A program made the position numbers and the translations under genes. From Ceratotherium simum simum (taxonomy: Eukaryota > Chordata > Mammalia > Perissodactyla > Rhinocerotidae), in contig NW_004454225.1 in NCBI RefSeq assembly GCF_000283155.1, positions 386,701 through 450,700 on the forward strand: a DNA stretch of 64,000 nt, read 5' to 3'. This document shows positions 62,800-64,000 of this stretch, in pieces. The notes under the pieces were generated by a model. It was not told the origin of the DNA. It worked only from the letters and a program-made list of their open reading frames with translations, and did not search any database. Each line of letters begins with the position of its first letter. Position 1 is the first letter of the stretch.

Positions 62800-62990
62800 G
62801 TTAGTGTCCTCTTCTTCATCATATTCCTCACAACCACTATTTATTGAGCATTTACTCTGTGGCAGGCAACGAACTAAGCTCTTTATTATCTCAGCAAGCA
62901 GCAGTGACTGCCATTCAGCAGATGAGGAAACTGAGGCACAGAGAGGCATCGTTACTTGGCCAAGGTCACACTTGAGCAGCCTGGCACACA
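62800..62990 (-). repeat. MIR (reverse)
   Basis: 'ttattgagcatttactctgt', 'cagatgaggaaactgaggca' and 'cagagaggcatcgttacttg' form a reverse MIR. Confidence 0.8.
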
Positions 62991-64000
62991 AGAGGCCACC
63001 TTGGATATTTGTTAATGACCTCAGGACCCACATTAGCCCCCACAGGGACTAGGAAAATCAGCCAGCAAGAGAAAAGGCTTCCGACTTCACGCAGCCGTTC
63101 CTGCTGGGGTGGTGACATTCAGGGTGTCAGCGGCCATCAGCAAGCAGAACAAGGCCACTACTGGGGGACGCCCCCAGGTGTGTGTGTGATTCAGGGATGT
63201 GGCGGGTAATGATTTACGGGCTGCTGTGGAAAGAGCCTGAGTTGGAGACATAAGAGAGAAGGAGCTTCCTTTTCCTGTCTCTCAGTCGCACACAGGTACA
63301 CACATACAACTACACTTCCAACCTAGGTGAGGGGAGTCCTGCTTCAAACTAGCCAAAACAAACAAGCAAACGAAAACAGGCCAAAGAAAAGGATTTACTG
63401 CCAGTGTCCTTGGAGTCACTAGGAACATGTTTTGGATTCTTGACAAAATCCCAGGTTGCAGCCATTTATTCTGGAGCGCTGCCATCGGGAAAGGCAAGTG
63501 CACCTGCAGGTCAGGGGCATGCAGGGAGCTGCGGAAGCCTGGTCCAGGGTTTTCGCAGGGAGGCATTCATGAGAGAGGGGAGAGGAGGAGGAGAAGAGGA
63601 AGCGAGAGGCCTGGCTGTCCCAGCCTCAGAGCTGCAGTGACTCTGGAAACCCGGATGGGATGACTTCAAAGGGGCCGCACCTTAATCACAGGTGCTTTGA
63701 AGATGCTGGGATGAAAGGCCTGGGAGGCATAATTACTTGAGCTGCCATTCTCTCCTGGGCCTGCAGGAGCCTGAGTTACTGTCTGCAGGTATCTGTTTTG
63801 GGGGTACCCAGTGGGGCTTCCTTAAAGGGGCAGCGCCCCAGGGCTGAGCCCTCTGCTCCCCTCACCCCAGCAAGTAGTTGGACTGCTCTCCCATCCATCA
63901 GCCTCTCCTGCATGGGCAGCGCAGGCTCAGTGAAGCCAAGCCCCTGATGTGCAGCTTCCTGAACCTCAAGAGGCTATGGGACATGGCCTCACAGGGGGCA

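Larger units (their letters stand above)
57811..64000. other. Intergenic region upstream of TMEM184B
   Basis: No exon recognised. It contains an L2 with an LTR inside (58400-59730), L2/L1 pieces (about 60430-60945), MIR copies (about 61235-61400, 62060-62300, 62800-62990), a (TG)8(CG)9 tract and CCAAT cluster (61615-61810), an L2 piece (about 62400-62585), a TG-rich tract near 62657-62682, and repeat-poor sequence from about 63100 to the end. The next gene expected by synteny (CSNK1E) is not seen in the window. Confidence 0.65.

Noticed and set aside
63420..64000. Possible exon or conserved element at the right edge
   Set aside because: GC-rich repeat-poor text but no coding similarity or paired splice sites. 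The window ends before it can be judged.

Overview
This is a vertebrate nuclear window, almost certainly from a perissodactyl mammal (horse, rhinoceros or tapir group). Five tRNA-derived SINEs of the equine repetitive element (ERE) type lie in it, most with clear target-site duplications, on a background of ancient MIR, L2, L1 and MaLR repeats. The gene order is that of human chromosome 22q13.1, MAFF followed by TMEM184B in the opposite orientation. The species and synteny statements come from known biology; I made no database comparison.

Layout. 1-5302 is MAFF upstream or first-intron sequence: old repeats, three reverse-strand L2 pieces and one NF-E2-like site. 5303-about 7870 is the body of MAFF (+ strand): a short first coding exon, a 585-bp intron, and the main bZIP exon, whose last 32 or so codons fall in a 175-bp assembly gap (6316-6490). 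A long 3' UTR follows, with two AU-rich nonamers and two poly(A) signals. About 7870-9510 is the short spacer between two convergent genes.

About 9515-57,800 is TMEM184B (- strand). Its 3' UTR lies at 9515-11742 and eight coding exons lie between 11743 and 33788. A 23.7-kb first intron leads to a non-coding first exon in a CpG island near 57.5 kb, which also holds a 163-bp gap (57548-57710). The eight coding exons join in frame to exactly 407 codons with GT/AG at every junction, so the gene looks intact. 57.8-64 kb is intergenic upstream sequence rich in L2, MIR and L1 pieces. One of these L2 copies is interrupted by a MaLR LTR, and there is also a (TG)8(CG)9 tract.

The two genes do not form a pathway. 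MAFF is a small Maf transcription factor that pairs with CNC factors at antioxidant/NF-E2 elements. TMEM184B is a seven-pass membrane protein of the TMEM184/OST-alpha superfamily. I see no tRNA or rRNA gene, no CRISPR array and no bacterial-style operon. I also see no convincing new system. The more notable points are a MAFF splice acceptor lying against an L2 element, a possible autoregulatory NF-E2-type site upstream of MAFF, ARE-dependent alternative polyadenylation in MAFF, a three-residue uORF with an ideal Kozak context in TMEM184B exon 1, and nested ERE insertions inside an older L1.
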